Positions 29,908-35,774 of a stretch of 35,774 nucleotides of DNA are shown piece by piece. Below the pieces are notes generated by a model that saw nothing but the letters and a program-made list of their open reading frames with translations, did no database searches and was not told where the DNA came from. Position numbers and translations under genes: made by a program. The stretch lies in the IMG/VR virus record IMGVR_UViG_3300031576_000194, positions 1 through 35,774 of that record, one strand, 5' to 3'. This stretch comes from a virus. Every line of letters starts with the position of its first letter. Within the stretch, counting starts at the first letter, position 1.

Positions 29908-30539
29908 ACTTGCCTGATTTCCTTGGCCAACTCCTCGACCGCTTGCGCGATCTGAGCAATCCGCCGCTGCTGATCAACCGAGACGCGACCAGACATCGTG
30001 GCTGCTATCGCTGCTCTTGCCGCCGTACCGAGATTCTTCACCGCGCGCGTCAAGGCCGCATGGATTGGCGGCGTGGTCGGCTTGCCATTGCGCCGCTGAG
30101 CCCGGAACACATCCAGCGGCACAAGCCGGCCGCCATACGCGACGGATTCGTCCAGCCGCTCGCGCAGCACGATGGACGACTCGACGCCGCGCTGCACGGC
30201 CTCGCGCTTCACCACGTCGCGCAGCCAGGTGTAGGTGCACAGATCGGCGTATTCATCCAGGAAATCACCGAACTCGCGCTCCAGCCAGGCCCATTGGCGC
30301 AAAGTTTCCCCGGACTTATCCTGCAACTCGCGCGCCAGATCGCGGTATATCTGCGCCTTCGGCCCGCGCCTGGCGCTGGGCAGCCGCTGCCAGGCGGCCT
30401 CGGCCTTCATGATGATGCGCGCAATGTGGCGGCGATTGGCCTGCGCATTCATGCCCAGTGATCGGAATTCTTGCAAAATATCGTCGCCGAGCAGGATGGG
30501 AATGAGTGAGGCGGGTACGGGCGTAACATCGGCGGTCAT
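29904..30539 (-). CDS. Helical phage protein, 211 aa
   Basis: The start at 30539 overlaps the methylase stop (ATGA). The segments MNAQANRRHIARIIMKAEAAWQ and LARELQDKSGETLRQWAWLER show a basic helical character with possible DNA-binding helices. It ends in a coiled coil (DQQRRIAQIAQAVEELAKEI). It could be a regulator or DNA-binding protein, but I recognise no family. Confidence 0.6.
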   Translation of the reverse strand: MTADVTPVPASLIPILLGDDILQEFRSLGMNAQANRRHIARIIMKAEAAWQRLPSARRGPKAQIYRDLARELQDKSGETLRQWAWLEREFGDFLDEYADLCTYTWLRDVVKREAVQRGVESSIVLRERLDESVAYGGRLVPLDVFRAQRRNGKPTTPPIHAALTRAVKNLGTAARAAIAATMSGRVSVDQQRRIAQIAQAVEELAKEIRQV

Positions 30540-31587
30540 GGAACGGCGTCCTCGGCGGCGAACATTTCGACCTGGATGGGACTGTCCGATGCGAGGCAAT
30601 GCGTCGAAAACCACACGACTTCATGTTGCCGATTTTCGCGGCCGTGTCCATTGCCAAACAAGCCATATCCGCCGTGCGCTTTCCAGTAGAGCGGTGTCCA
30701 ATCGGCAGCCCGCAACTCGTCATCGTGCTCGCCGATATAGCCGCATAGTGCGATGCGCATGAGCGGATTACGACCTTGCTCGATGGCCCAGCGCCGGCAA
30801 TCATGCGCAACCGTCATATTTTCGATCTCGTAGACTTCACTACGACCAACTTCCGCGCTATAAGGCGGATCCAGGAATACCGCGGTCACGCCTTGCATGA
30901 ACGATGCTGTGGGTCCGCACACACGCAACCAATCGCCGCAGCATATGCGCACACGGCGCAGGCGCTCGGCCAGCGCGCGCATCCAGTCGAGCAAGCCCAG
31001 ATCACCATCGCCTGCTTGACCCGCATTGGCCAAATGGACGAGCCGGCGCTGCACACCCTGACCCGCACCGCCCAAATGGACGCGCTTGCGATACACACCC
31101 CGACCCGCATCGCCCAGGTCGATGAGCCGGCGCGATCCATCCTCCATCTCGACAGATTGCCATGGCCCGTCGCCTGAGCAAAAGCCACTGCCGATCCAGC
31201 AGGCCATACCCCACACCCACCAGCCGGCCGCCTTCACGTCGTAATAGTCCGGATCGCCTTCGAGCAAGCCGGGCAGCAATTCTTTATGATTTTGTACGAG
31301 CCAAATATGCCGAGCGTGCAGATCATTTTCGTAGACCGGCTGATCGGCATGCTGCGCCACGCCCTTCGGATCGTGCTGTAAGGCGCGCCAGAAATTGGCA
31401 ATAAAGCCGGATGCATCGTTGATCGTTTCAATCCAATTGACATTCGGCGACCAACCTGGACGCTTCAGCAGCACAGCTGCACTGCCGACGAAGGGTTCAA
31501 TGTAATTCGTCACATCCGCGCCGAGGCGTTGCCACACTTTGGCGGCGATGCTGGATTTCCCGCCAAAAACGGGAAGGGCGATTTCAT
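30536..31587 (-). CDS. D12-class DNA adenine methylase, 5' end frameshifted
   Basis: N6-adenine methyltransferase signatures are motif I YIEPFVGSAAVLL, the catalytic DPPYS (ORF residues 223-227 counted from 31537), and a C-terminal HEVVWFS. The natural start is ATG 31587, overlapping the upstream stop (ATGA). It reads MKSPFP then needs one extra base in the T-run (31565-31569, A5 on the plus strand) to continue as F-GGKSSIAAKVWQRLGAD, the expected family start. As written, the open frame is only 30536-31537. There is also an insert of three degenerate 14-residue repeats (RRLIDLGDAGRGV, KRVHLGGAGQGV, RRLVHLANAGQAG). Such methylases protect phage DNA or regulate it. Confidence 0.82.
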
Positions 31588-31799
31588 TTGTCCATCCGCA
31601 TCGGCGCTATCGCGTTCATTTCCCACCGCGTCATCGGCCTGCGCTCGCGCGGCCGTTCAACGGCCTGTGCACACCGCACCAGGAACTGCAATTCGTCGCG
31701 CGCCAGACGAGTGTCGTGACCATTCAGCCTGCCGTCCAACAATGCCTCAGCCAGCGGCGCGCCGCGGATGCGCAGACCGAGCGCGGGGAAATTAATCAT
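31584..31799 (-). CDS. Hypothetical protein, 71 aa
   Basis: The start at 31799 overlaps the helicase-loader stop (ATGA), and its own stop overlaps the methylase start. MINFPALGLRIRGAPLAEALLDG then a helical charged remainder (LARDELQFLVRCAQAVERP). Located between replication and methylation genes. Not recognised. Confidence 0.55.
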   Translation of the reverse strand: MINFPALGLRIRGAPLAEALLDGRLNGHDTRLARDELQFLVRCAQAVERPRERRPMTRWEMNAIAPMRMDK

Positions 31800-32635
31800 C
31801 CATCCCCCCTCAAATCGCTCCCGCCGACCAGCGCCCGCACCGCATCCCGCATCCGCGACATGAGGTAGGCCCACTGCTCACCCATCTGCTCTGGATCGGC
31901 ATTCGTCACGATCGCCGTCGCTCTGTAGTGGCGGTCGTTGTACCGCCTATCGAGAACGGACGTGAGAGCCATCTGCGACCAATCGCGGCTAGGAATGCGG
32001 TCAACCTCGTCGATCGCCAGAAAGCGATAGGACGAGAATCGAGCATACACCGTCTCGGCGCGCTGCTCAGCATCGTCGCCGAACGTCGCCTTGACGCTTT
32101 CCAGCAAATCGAACGCGGAAATATACCGGGCCGACACCTCGGCGCGGATGAAAGCGCCGACCAGCGATTTCAGGATGCCTGACTTTCCGACGCCATAATC
32201 ACCATACAGGCACAGCCAGCCGGCTGGCTGCGGCGTCTGCGCCAGCATTGCGCGCGCAGCGCCCAGCGCTTGTTCCTTGCCTGCCATACCCTCGATGTAA
32301 TCCAGACACCATCCCCGCTCATTGTGAACTAGTCCGCTGTGTTCCCACAGCGCGGCGATAGCGACAGACCGATTGCCGTTGCAAATCGGGCATGGGAACT
32401 GATGTCGCTTGCCGATGTACCATTGGTTGTTCAATAACAGGCTCACCACGCGACCGGTAAATAGATTGGCGGTAGGGCCGGCGAGGATCACATCCAGATT
32501 GAGATGCCCTATTCCACCGCAGTTAGGGCAGTCGCCGCCGATCGGCTGAGACAGGATCACGCGCTGCTTCTGCTCGCGGCACAGCTGGATCAAAGCGGCT
32601 GCTTCATCGGGAATCGCTATGTCACTTAGGTTCAT
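31796..32635 (-). CDS. DnaC/IstB-type helicase loader ATPase, 279 aa
   Basis: AAA+ motifs: Walker A GDYGVGKS (145-152), Walker B FLAIDEVD (205-212), sensor 1 AIVTNADP, and an Arg-finger-like SRMRD near 260-264. The N-terminal 100 residues carry CPNC (36-39) and CPIC (82-85), a zinc-binding module seen in some loaders that contact helicase or primase. It would load host DnaB at the phage origin. Overlaps the initiator gene by 14 bases, the usual O-P type pairing. Confidence 0.88.
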   Translation of the reverse strand: MNLSDIAIPDEAAALIQLCREQKQRVILSQPIGGDCPNCGGIGHLNLDVILAGPTANLFTGRVVSLLLNNQWYIGKRHQFPCPICNGNRSVAIAALWEHSGLVHNERGWCLDYIEGMAGKEQALGAARAMLAQTPQPAGWLCLYGDYGVGKSGILKSLVGAFIRAEVSARYISAFDLLESVKATFGDDAEQRAETVYARFSSYRFLAIDEVDRIPSRDWSQMALTSVLDRRYNDRHYRATAIVTNADPEQMGEQWAYLMSRMRDAVRALVGGSDLRGDG

Positions 32636-33416
32636 GGAATAATCTCGGATTCTTGCGCCGAAATTCGGCCTCGACCTCGGCGCTCGTCATGGCGCGCGGG
32701 GCCAGGCGCTTGCCGTTGCCATTCCCATTCAGGTACAAAGGCCATGCCTTCACCACATCGGCGGGCTTGGGTGGCTGCCCCTTTTGGCCGCGCCAATCGT
32801 TTTGGCTCCACCATGAGCCAAAGGTGACGATCTGCTCAGGTTCTGCGCCGGCGTCGCGCAATTCCTTCGCATATCTGTTGAGCTGGCCCGAAGCGGTTTG
32901 GGTCAGGAGTTTCCATGCGCGGTCCGGAGGCGTCATGTGGCACACGTCAGCCAGGTTCTCGAAATACATATCGCGGGGCCTAGGAGAGCGCGGCTTATCC
33001 GCGCCTATCCTTCCTGATGGTTCTCCTGATGGTTCTCCTGATGATTTACCTGATCCTGTGTCAGGTCTGGGCGGATCGTGTGTCAGGTCTTGAGCTGATC
33101 CTGTGTCAGGTCTGGTTTCTGAGACTTGATCCTGTGTCAAGTCTTGCAACATCTTGAGATTCATACCATATTCGTTCTGTAGTCTGCCTCGCCGTTTGAC
33201 TAGAAATAAAATGCCGCGCGTTTCTGAACGTAATGTCGCTATTATCCTGCGAACTGTTCTGTCAGTCAGCGCGGTCTTTTTGTGGATTGTGTCCACGCTC
33301 GGATAGATATTGAGTCCGTCTTCACTCGCGTGATCGGCCAGGGCGAGCAGCACAAGTTTTTCTGTCGGCGTCAATCCTTGTGCATCAAACACTCTTGCCA
33401 TTGCCTTGACACTCAT
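32622..33416 (-). CDS. Winged-helix replication initiator (lambda O-like), 264 aa
   Basis: The start is chosen at 33416 (GGGAG upstream); the frame stays open further up but covers a hairpin leader. Residues 1 to about 80 (MSVKAMARVFDAQGL, TPTEKLVLLALADHASEDG, IYPSVDTIHKKTALTDRTVRRI) form an HTH_36-type winged helix. The linker (RPDTGSAQDLTHDPPRPDTG) is encoded by iterons. The C-terminal part (WKLLTQTASGQLNRYAKELRDAG) would bind the helicase loader encoded next. Initiator with internal iterons plus loader mirrors lambda O and P. Confidence 0.85.
   Translation of the reverse strand: MSVKAMARVFDAQGLTPTEKLVLLALADHASEDGLNIYPSVDTIHKKTALTDRTVRRIIATLRSETRGILFLVKRRGRLQNEYGMNLKMLQDLTQDQVSETRPDTGSAQDLTHDPPRPDTGSGKSSGEPSGEPSGRIGADKPRSPRPRDMYFENLADVCHMTPPDRAWKLLTQTASGQLNRYAKELRDAGAEPEQIVTFGSWWSQNDWRGQKGQPPKPADVVKAWPLYLNGNGNGKRLAPRAMTSAEVEAEFRRKNPRLFHEPK
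33051..33144. repeat. Four 18-bp iterons inside the initiator gene, putative replication origin
   Basis: Copies of TGATCCTGTGTCAGGTCT lie at 33051-33068, 33073-33090, 33096-33113 and 33127-33144 (spacings 22, 23, 31), with one to two mismatches in copies 2 and 4. Copies 1 and 3 are identical. Adjacent are two GGTTCTCCTGAT repeats (33019-33042). Confidence 0.7.
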
Positions 33417-33423
33417 AATAAAA

Positions 33424-33509
33424 ACTCCCGTGCTGTTTGCGACGGCCAGGGCGGTCAGAGGGTGCGATGCCATTCGCGTTCCCTGTACCGCCGCAAACAA
33501 AACGGGAGT
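33424..33509 (-). promoter_or_regulatory. Structured leader of the initiator mRNA sequestering its ribosome-binding site
   Basis: Nested complementary arms: 33424-33431 with 33502-33509 (8 bp), 33435-33441 with 33492-33498 (7 bp), 33447-33451 with 33481-33485 (5 bp), 33464-33467 with 33474-33477. The outer arm on the mRNA is ACGGGAGT, which holds the Shine-Dalgarno GGGAG and is followed by TTTTTATT, so it could act as attenuator, translational switch, or both. Confidence 0.6.
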
Positions 33510-33563
33510 ACGGCCCCTGACCTTTTTGATTTTCATGTGTGGGCTGGCATCCCGCACGCCGCT

Positions 33564-33592
33564 ATTCTAGCACTCCATCGCTTCCGTGTCAA
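33564..33592 (-). promoter_or_regulatory. Sigma70-type promoter for the replication genes
   Basis: On the minus strand TTGACA (33592-33587), 17 bases, TAGAAT (33569-33564). Predicted start near 33557 leaves a leader of about 140 nt before 33416. The -35 overlaps the stop codon of the upstream gene. Confidence 0.7.
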
Positions 33593-33795
33593 ATGCGACG
33601 TGCGCCGAGGCACGCCACGATTCTCATCCAGGTCGCATCGTCGAGGAGGATGACGCCGCGTGTGATTTCCGGCTGAGCAGGCTGAGCCTGGAGTATGATT
33701 GCCACGTCCAGGCAGCGGCCGGCGCAACATCTGATTTGCGCCACCTGGCGGTAGCGCGCAGCGTCTAATTCGCGGCCACAGATTGAGCAGATCAT
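33589..33795 (-). CDS. Small Cys-rich protein, 68 aa
   Basis: The start overlaps the preceding stop (ATGA). MICSICGREL, then IRCCAGRCLDVAI, supply two Cys pairs for zinc. The middle is helical and ends WMRIVACLGARRI. Not recognised; one of several small zinc-binding-like proteins in this early block. Its stop codon lies in the -35 box of the next promoter. Confidence 0.6.
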   Translation of the reverse strand: MICSICGRELDAARYRQVAQIRCCAGRCLDVAIILQAQPAQPEITRGVILLDDATWMRIVACLGARRI

Positions 33796-34052
33796 CGAAT
33801 CGTCTTCCTCGATTGCGATTCCTCGCCGCGAGGGCTGCCCGGCTCATGCATATGCTCAGGGCGCGGCCGCGCCCGTCCGCCGGCGCAGCGGATGTGCTTC
33901 ATTCGCATATCAGCCGCCCGCGTCCAGGATTCGTCACGATAAATGGCGCACTGGCAGACCGGGCAAATGGCGCCGTCGAAACAGATATAACACTTTATTT
34001 CGAGTCCGAGTCTGCCGCAATTTTTGCAATTGTAAATCCTCAACTTCTTCAT
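33792..34052 (-). CDS. Double zinc-ribbon-like protein, 86 aa
   Basis: ATG at 34052 with GAGG upstream. Knuckles NCKNCGRLG and KCYICFDGAICPVC make two CxxC pairs plus a third, then CAIYRDESW. Likely zinc-binding. The C-terminus is basic and unstructured (RARPRPEHMHEPG). Early-block protein of unknown role. Confidence 0.6.
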   Translation of the reverse strand: MKKLRIYNCKNCGRLGLEIKCYICFDGAICPVCQCAIYRDESWTRAADMRMKHIRCAGGRARPRPEHMHEPGSPRGEESQSRKTIR

Positions 34053-34135
34053 TTCATCCTCATCTTCATCTTCACGATATGCCGGTCTCTCCCGGCTGCC
34101 ACGCCTGGTATCGCCTCGGCGTTCTCGCGCTTCAC
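34049..34135 (-). CDS. Possible 28-aa basic microprotein
   Basis: GTG 34135 overlaps the stop of the 22-residue ORF (GTGA), and its stop overlaps ATG 34052 (ATGA). The product MKRENAEAIPGVAAGRDRHI then VKMKMRMK is basic. Support is only the chain of overlaps. Confidence 0.3.
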   Translation of the reverse strand: MKRENAEAIPGVAAGRDRHIVKMKMRMK

Positions 34136-34200
34136 CCCGCTGCGGGCCGAATCGCCGTTGCCTTAGTGCCGTACAGCACCCCGTACGATTCAGAAATCAT
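34132..34200 (-). CDS. Possible 22-aa microprotein
   Basis: ATG 34200 overlaps the preceding stop (ATGA); the product is MISESYGVLYGTKATAIRPA plus AG. With the following 28-residue ORF it fills the otherwise empty stretch 34053-34196. Confidence 0.3.
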   Translation of the reverse strand: MISESYGVLYGTKATAIRPAAG

Positions 34201-34415
34201 TTTTCTTCTCGCTTGCCATACACCCGCGCCAATGATTGCATGACATCTTGCAATAGGCGCATGGCTTCCTCAACGGAAGAGGCGCCGACTACCGAAGCCT
34301 CGTAATTGTAGCCCCGGCTGTTGTGCTCAGCCTTGACGCTGATGGTCGGCTTTTGAATTGATTCATTAGCATGATAGACGTGTTGTTGATCAAGCATGCT
34401 CATGCTCATCCTCAT
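34197..34415 (-). CDS. Hypothetical early protein, 72 aa (source of the dispersed 38-bp repeat)
   Basis: The start overlaps the preceding stop (ATGA at 34412-34415). Strands and helix: QKPTISVKAEHNSRGYNYEA then ASSVEEAMRLLQDVMQSLARVY, a beta-beta-alpha pattern like small phage single-strand-binding or recombination accessory proteins, though not identifiable. The codons for KPTISVKAEHN are the 38 bases found in antisense at 4012-4049. This copy looks native because it fits a compact fold. Confidence 0.65.
   Translation of the reverse strand: MRMSMSMLDQQHVYHANESIQKPTISVKAEHNSRGYNYEASVVGASSVEEAMRLLQDVMQSLARVYGKREEK
34320..34357 (-). repeat. 38-bp dispersed repeat, copy 2
   Basis: Exact match of 4012-4049; here the minus strand is coding. 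Confidence 0.9.
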
Positions 34416-35050
34416 GCCGGTCTGATAGCCACGATGTCCTTATATGGATTCCCCTTTGAGTTCTTCTTTTCGGAGGGAGTCCATTCAATGATCATCGCGA
34501 CATTATAAACCGCGACTGAGGCGAAGTGCTGCGGCGTCCAAGCGCCAGTCGCGGATAGCATGTGCACGGCTGAGTCAGGTTCGCGCACTGCCGTTATATC
34601 GGCATACTTGTGGCCTGTTCCGAAGAATCTCAAATCGACTCGACCATCGGCGCGTGGCGCGACTTCCAGCCGTGAAATGGCCACCATGTTGCGTTGATCA
34701 GTCTGAGGAGTCTGAGCCGATGCCGAAGTAGCTGGTGCGGCCAGCACAGTGCTGACCATGACCTGATCATCAGCATTCGTCTGCGGCGCAGGTGAAGTGG
34801 CAATCGGCTCGGCCGCGCGGCCAACCTGCTTTGCATGGCCGCCGCGCAGAACGACATCATGCAACGCCATGATGACCATCTGAAAGTGTGCCTCGATTTG
34901 CTCGGCTGTCAAATTGCCGCGTAAAGTGGTCTGGAGATTGAAAGTCTCCTTGTGTCCGATAGTCCAAAAAAAATTGGTGGAGGCTGCATCAGTTGGAATT
35001 GCGAGGATTTCGACTTCCATCTGCACAGCTTCCGGTGTCTGATCTGTCAT
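34412..35050 (-). CDS. Hypothetical early phage protein, 212 aa
   Basis: ATG at 35050 with AAGGAG upstream. The N-terminal domain (FFWTIGHKETFNLQTTLRGNLTAEQIEAHF) is followed by an Ala/Thr/Pro-rich linker (about 80-115). A strand-rich C-terminal domain comes next (VAPRADGRVDLRFFGTGHKYADI, VAVYNVAMIIEWTPSEKKNSKG, IVAIRP). Overall this resembles a two-domain nucleic-acid-binding protein, but no family is certain. Confidence 0.65.
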   Translation of the reverse strand: MTDQTPEAVQMEVEILAIPTDAASTNFFWTIGHKETFNLQTTLRGNLTAEQIEAHFQMVIMALHDVVLRGGHAKQVGRAAEPIATSPAPQTNADDQVMVSTVLAAPATSASAQTPQTDQRNMVAISRLEVAPRADGRVDLRFFGTGHKYADITAVREPDSAVHMLSATGAWTPQHFASVAVYNVAMIIEWTPSEKKNSKGNPYKDIVAIRPA

Positions 35051-35059
35051 GTGTTCTCC

Positions 35060-35416
35060 TTAGTTGTGCTGCTTGCCATCCGGCATGATGGCCCCACTCA
35101 GGTTGGCCCCGCTCAGGTTGGCCCCGCGCAGGTCGGCCTTGCCCAGTTTGGCCCAGCGCAGGTCGGCCTTGCCCAGGTTGGCCCCGCTCAGGTTGGCTTC
35201 GCGCAGGTCGGCCCAGCGCAGGTTGTCATCGCTCAGGTCGGCCTGGCGCAGGTCGACCCCGCTCAGGTTGGCCCCGCTCAGGTTGGCCCCGCTCAGGTTG
35301 GCCCTGAACAGGTCGGCCCCGCTCAAGTTGGCCTCATGCAAGTCAACCCCGTGTAGGTCTGCACCGCTCAGGCTTTCTCTGCGTGCCACTGCTTCAAGAA
35401 TTTCATCGCGTGTCAT
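35060..35416 (-). CDS. Pentapeptide-repeat protein, 118 aa
   Basis: ATG at 35416 with GGAG upstream. A short helical cap (MTRDEILEAVARRES) is followed by about 18 pentapeptides of the A(D/N)L(S/R)GA/W type and ends AIMPDGKQHN. A beta-helix is expected. It shares its end motif and DNA repeats with the protein split over the window ends, so the two are paralogues. The function is unknown; the early position fits an inhibitor of a host enzyme. Confidence 0.85.
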   Translation of the reverse strand: MTRDEILEAVARRESLSGADLHGVDLHEANLSGADLFRANLSGANLSGANLSGVDLRQADLSDDNLRWADLREANLSGANLGKADLRWAKLGKADLRGANLSGANLSGAIMPDGKQHN

Positions 35417-35419
35417 CTC

Positions 35420-35680
35420 TCATCTCCGCGCTATCGGTGCGCGCCGGTGGCTCGTGGCCGCAATTCGATTGCCAGTCATCATTTGACGCACCTTATGATA
35501 TTGTGACTCCCAACCGTGCCAAACTGGATCACTAAGTTGTGGTCGGGCCAAATATATCTTATAGTCATTCAAACAATTTCTACCGAGCCAATGTCCATCT
35601 ACGAGATACATTTTCCTATGTGTTCTGCCGCAGCAATGACAGGGTTGATCTGATTCTTCTTCCAGTATTTGTGCCTTCAT
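35420..35680 (-). CDS. Small zinc-finger-like protein, 86 aa
   Basis: The start at 35680 has AAGGAG six bases upstream; a longer reading from 35764 overlaps the pentapeptide tail. PCHCCGRTHRKMYLVDGHWLGRNCLNDYK supplies Cys and His ligands resembling a treble-clef or ribbon. The C-terminus is basic (NRIAATSHRRAPIARR). Three bases separate it from the next gene. Not recognised. Confidence 0.65.
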   Translation of the reverse strand: MKAQILEEESDQPCHCCGRTHRKMYLVDGHWLGRNCLNDYKIYLARPQLSDPVWHGWESQYHKVRQMMTGNRIAATSHRRAPIARR

Positions 35681-35744
35681 CTTATCTCCTTGCGCGTTGG
35701 AGTCGCGCCCCTCATAAGATTTGACATCCCCTGAATCGAAAAGG

Positions 35745-35774
35745 CTATTCGTGCCGCTTACCATCTGGCATGAT
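35745..35774 (-). CDS. C-terminal end of the split pentapeptide-repeat gene
   Basis: The last 30 bases encode IMPDGKRHE and a stop, the same end as the complete paralogue (IMPDGKQHN). This is most simply the 3' end of the gene that runs off base 1. Direct joining would leave a frame error, so bases equal to 13 plus a multiple of 15 are probably missing. Confidence 0.65.
   Translation of the reverse strand: MMPDGKRHE

Noticed and set aside
29898-30762. Several plus-strand frames opposite the helical protein and methylase
   Set aside because: Shadow frames with Arg/Ala/Pro bias; the minus frames form an overlapping coupled series.
33396-33420. TTGACA on the plus strand near the initiator start
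   Set aside because: No -10 box at correct spacing and no rightward gene downstream.
35060-35416. Regular short repeats resembling a CRISPR array
   Set aside because: The 15-bp period is continuous without unique spacers and encodes pentapeptides in frame.
1-35774. Search for integrase, CI-type repressor, tRNA genes, transposase and CRISPR
   Set aside because: None recognised; no cloverleaf-like intergenic stretch and no recombinase motif were seen by eye.

Overview
This window is a nearly complete genome of a tailed double-stranded DNA bacteriophage with siphovirus-type morphology. It carries an HK97-fold capsid, prohead protease, HK97-family portal, tape-measure protein and a tail-chaperone frameshift pair. 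I see no integrase, no recognisable lysogeny repressor, no tRNA and no DNA polymerase. The host cannot be read from the sequence with confidence. The style of the lysis-region proteins (a secreted protein with a probable 3D/double-psi barrel and a tandem clan-A glycosidase with polyproline linkers) reminds me of Chloroflexota-associated phages, but that is only an impression. Both window ends lie inside the same pentapeptide-repeat gene, so the molecule is probably circular or circularly permuted, with the assembly broken in that repeat.

Layout. A divergent control region lies near 1.2-1.3 kb. Rightward (+) genes at 1326-4143 are small accessory or early genes: a ribbon-helix-helix-like regulator, small membrane proteins and zinc-finger-like proteins. 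Everything else except one gene runs leftward (-). From 1163 through the window edge and on from 35774 to about 29.5 kb come two pentapeptide proteins, small zinc-binding proteins, a winged-helix replication initiator with four internal iterons (33051-33144), a DnaC-type helicase loader, a D12-class adenine methylase carrying a frameshift, and DNA-binding-like proteins. The initiator has its own consensus promoter (33564-33592) and a long structured leader that sequesters its ribosome-binding site. At 29505-29533 a perfect TTGACA-17-TATAAT promoter with an overlapping inverted repeat starts the late block. That block holds holin-like proteins, the secreted 3D-like protein, the tandem glycosidase, small and large terminase, portal, head proteins, head-morphogenesis protein, gp10-like protein, protease, capsid, connectors, tail terminator, tail tube, chaperones, tape measure and two large tail-tip proteins ending at 4333. 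Most genes overlap by ATGA, GTGA or TAATG, indicating translational coupling. An intrinsic terminator at 16669-16710 divides the late block just before the protease and capsid genes.

Most unusual part (17.6-19.8 kb). The head-morphogenesis gene contains a well-formed intein (codons 179-453, between HVR and CRCW). The intein has no endonuclease in its own reading frame. Instead, the opposite strand of the intein encodes a 251-residue HTH plus Vsr/DUF559-like endonuclease (18519-19274, +), exactly codon-in-register antisense to the intein. Its promoter, Shine-Dalgarno sequence and start codon are written into the antisense strand of the C-terminal splicing motif. The usual penultimate His of the intein is Lys here, and that codon forms part of the antisense -35 box. 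Directly downstream lie a free-standing HNH endonuclease, a plus-strand promoter/hairpin unit that may be a small RNA, and a LAGLIDADG endonuclease. Three homing-endonuclease families therefore sit within about 1.7 kb.
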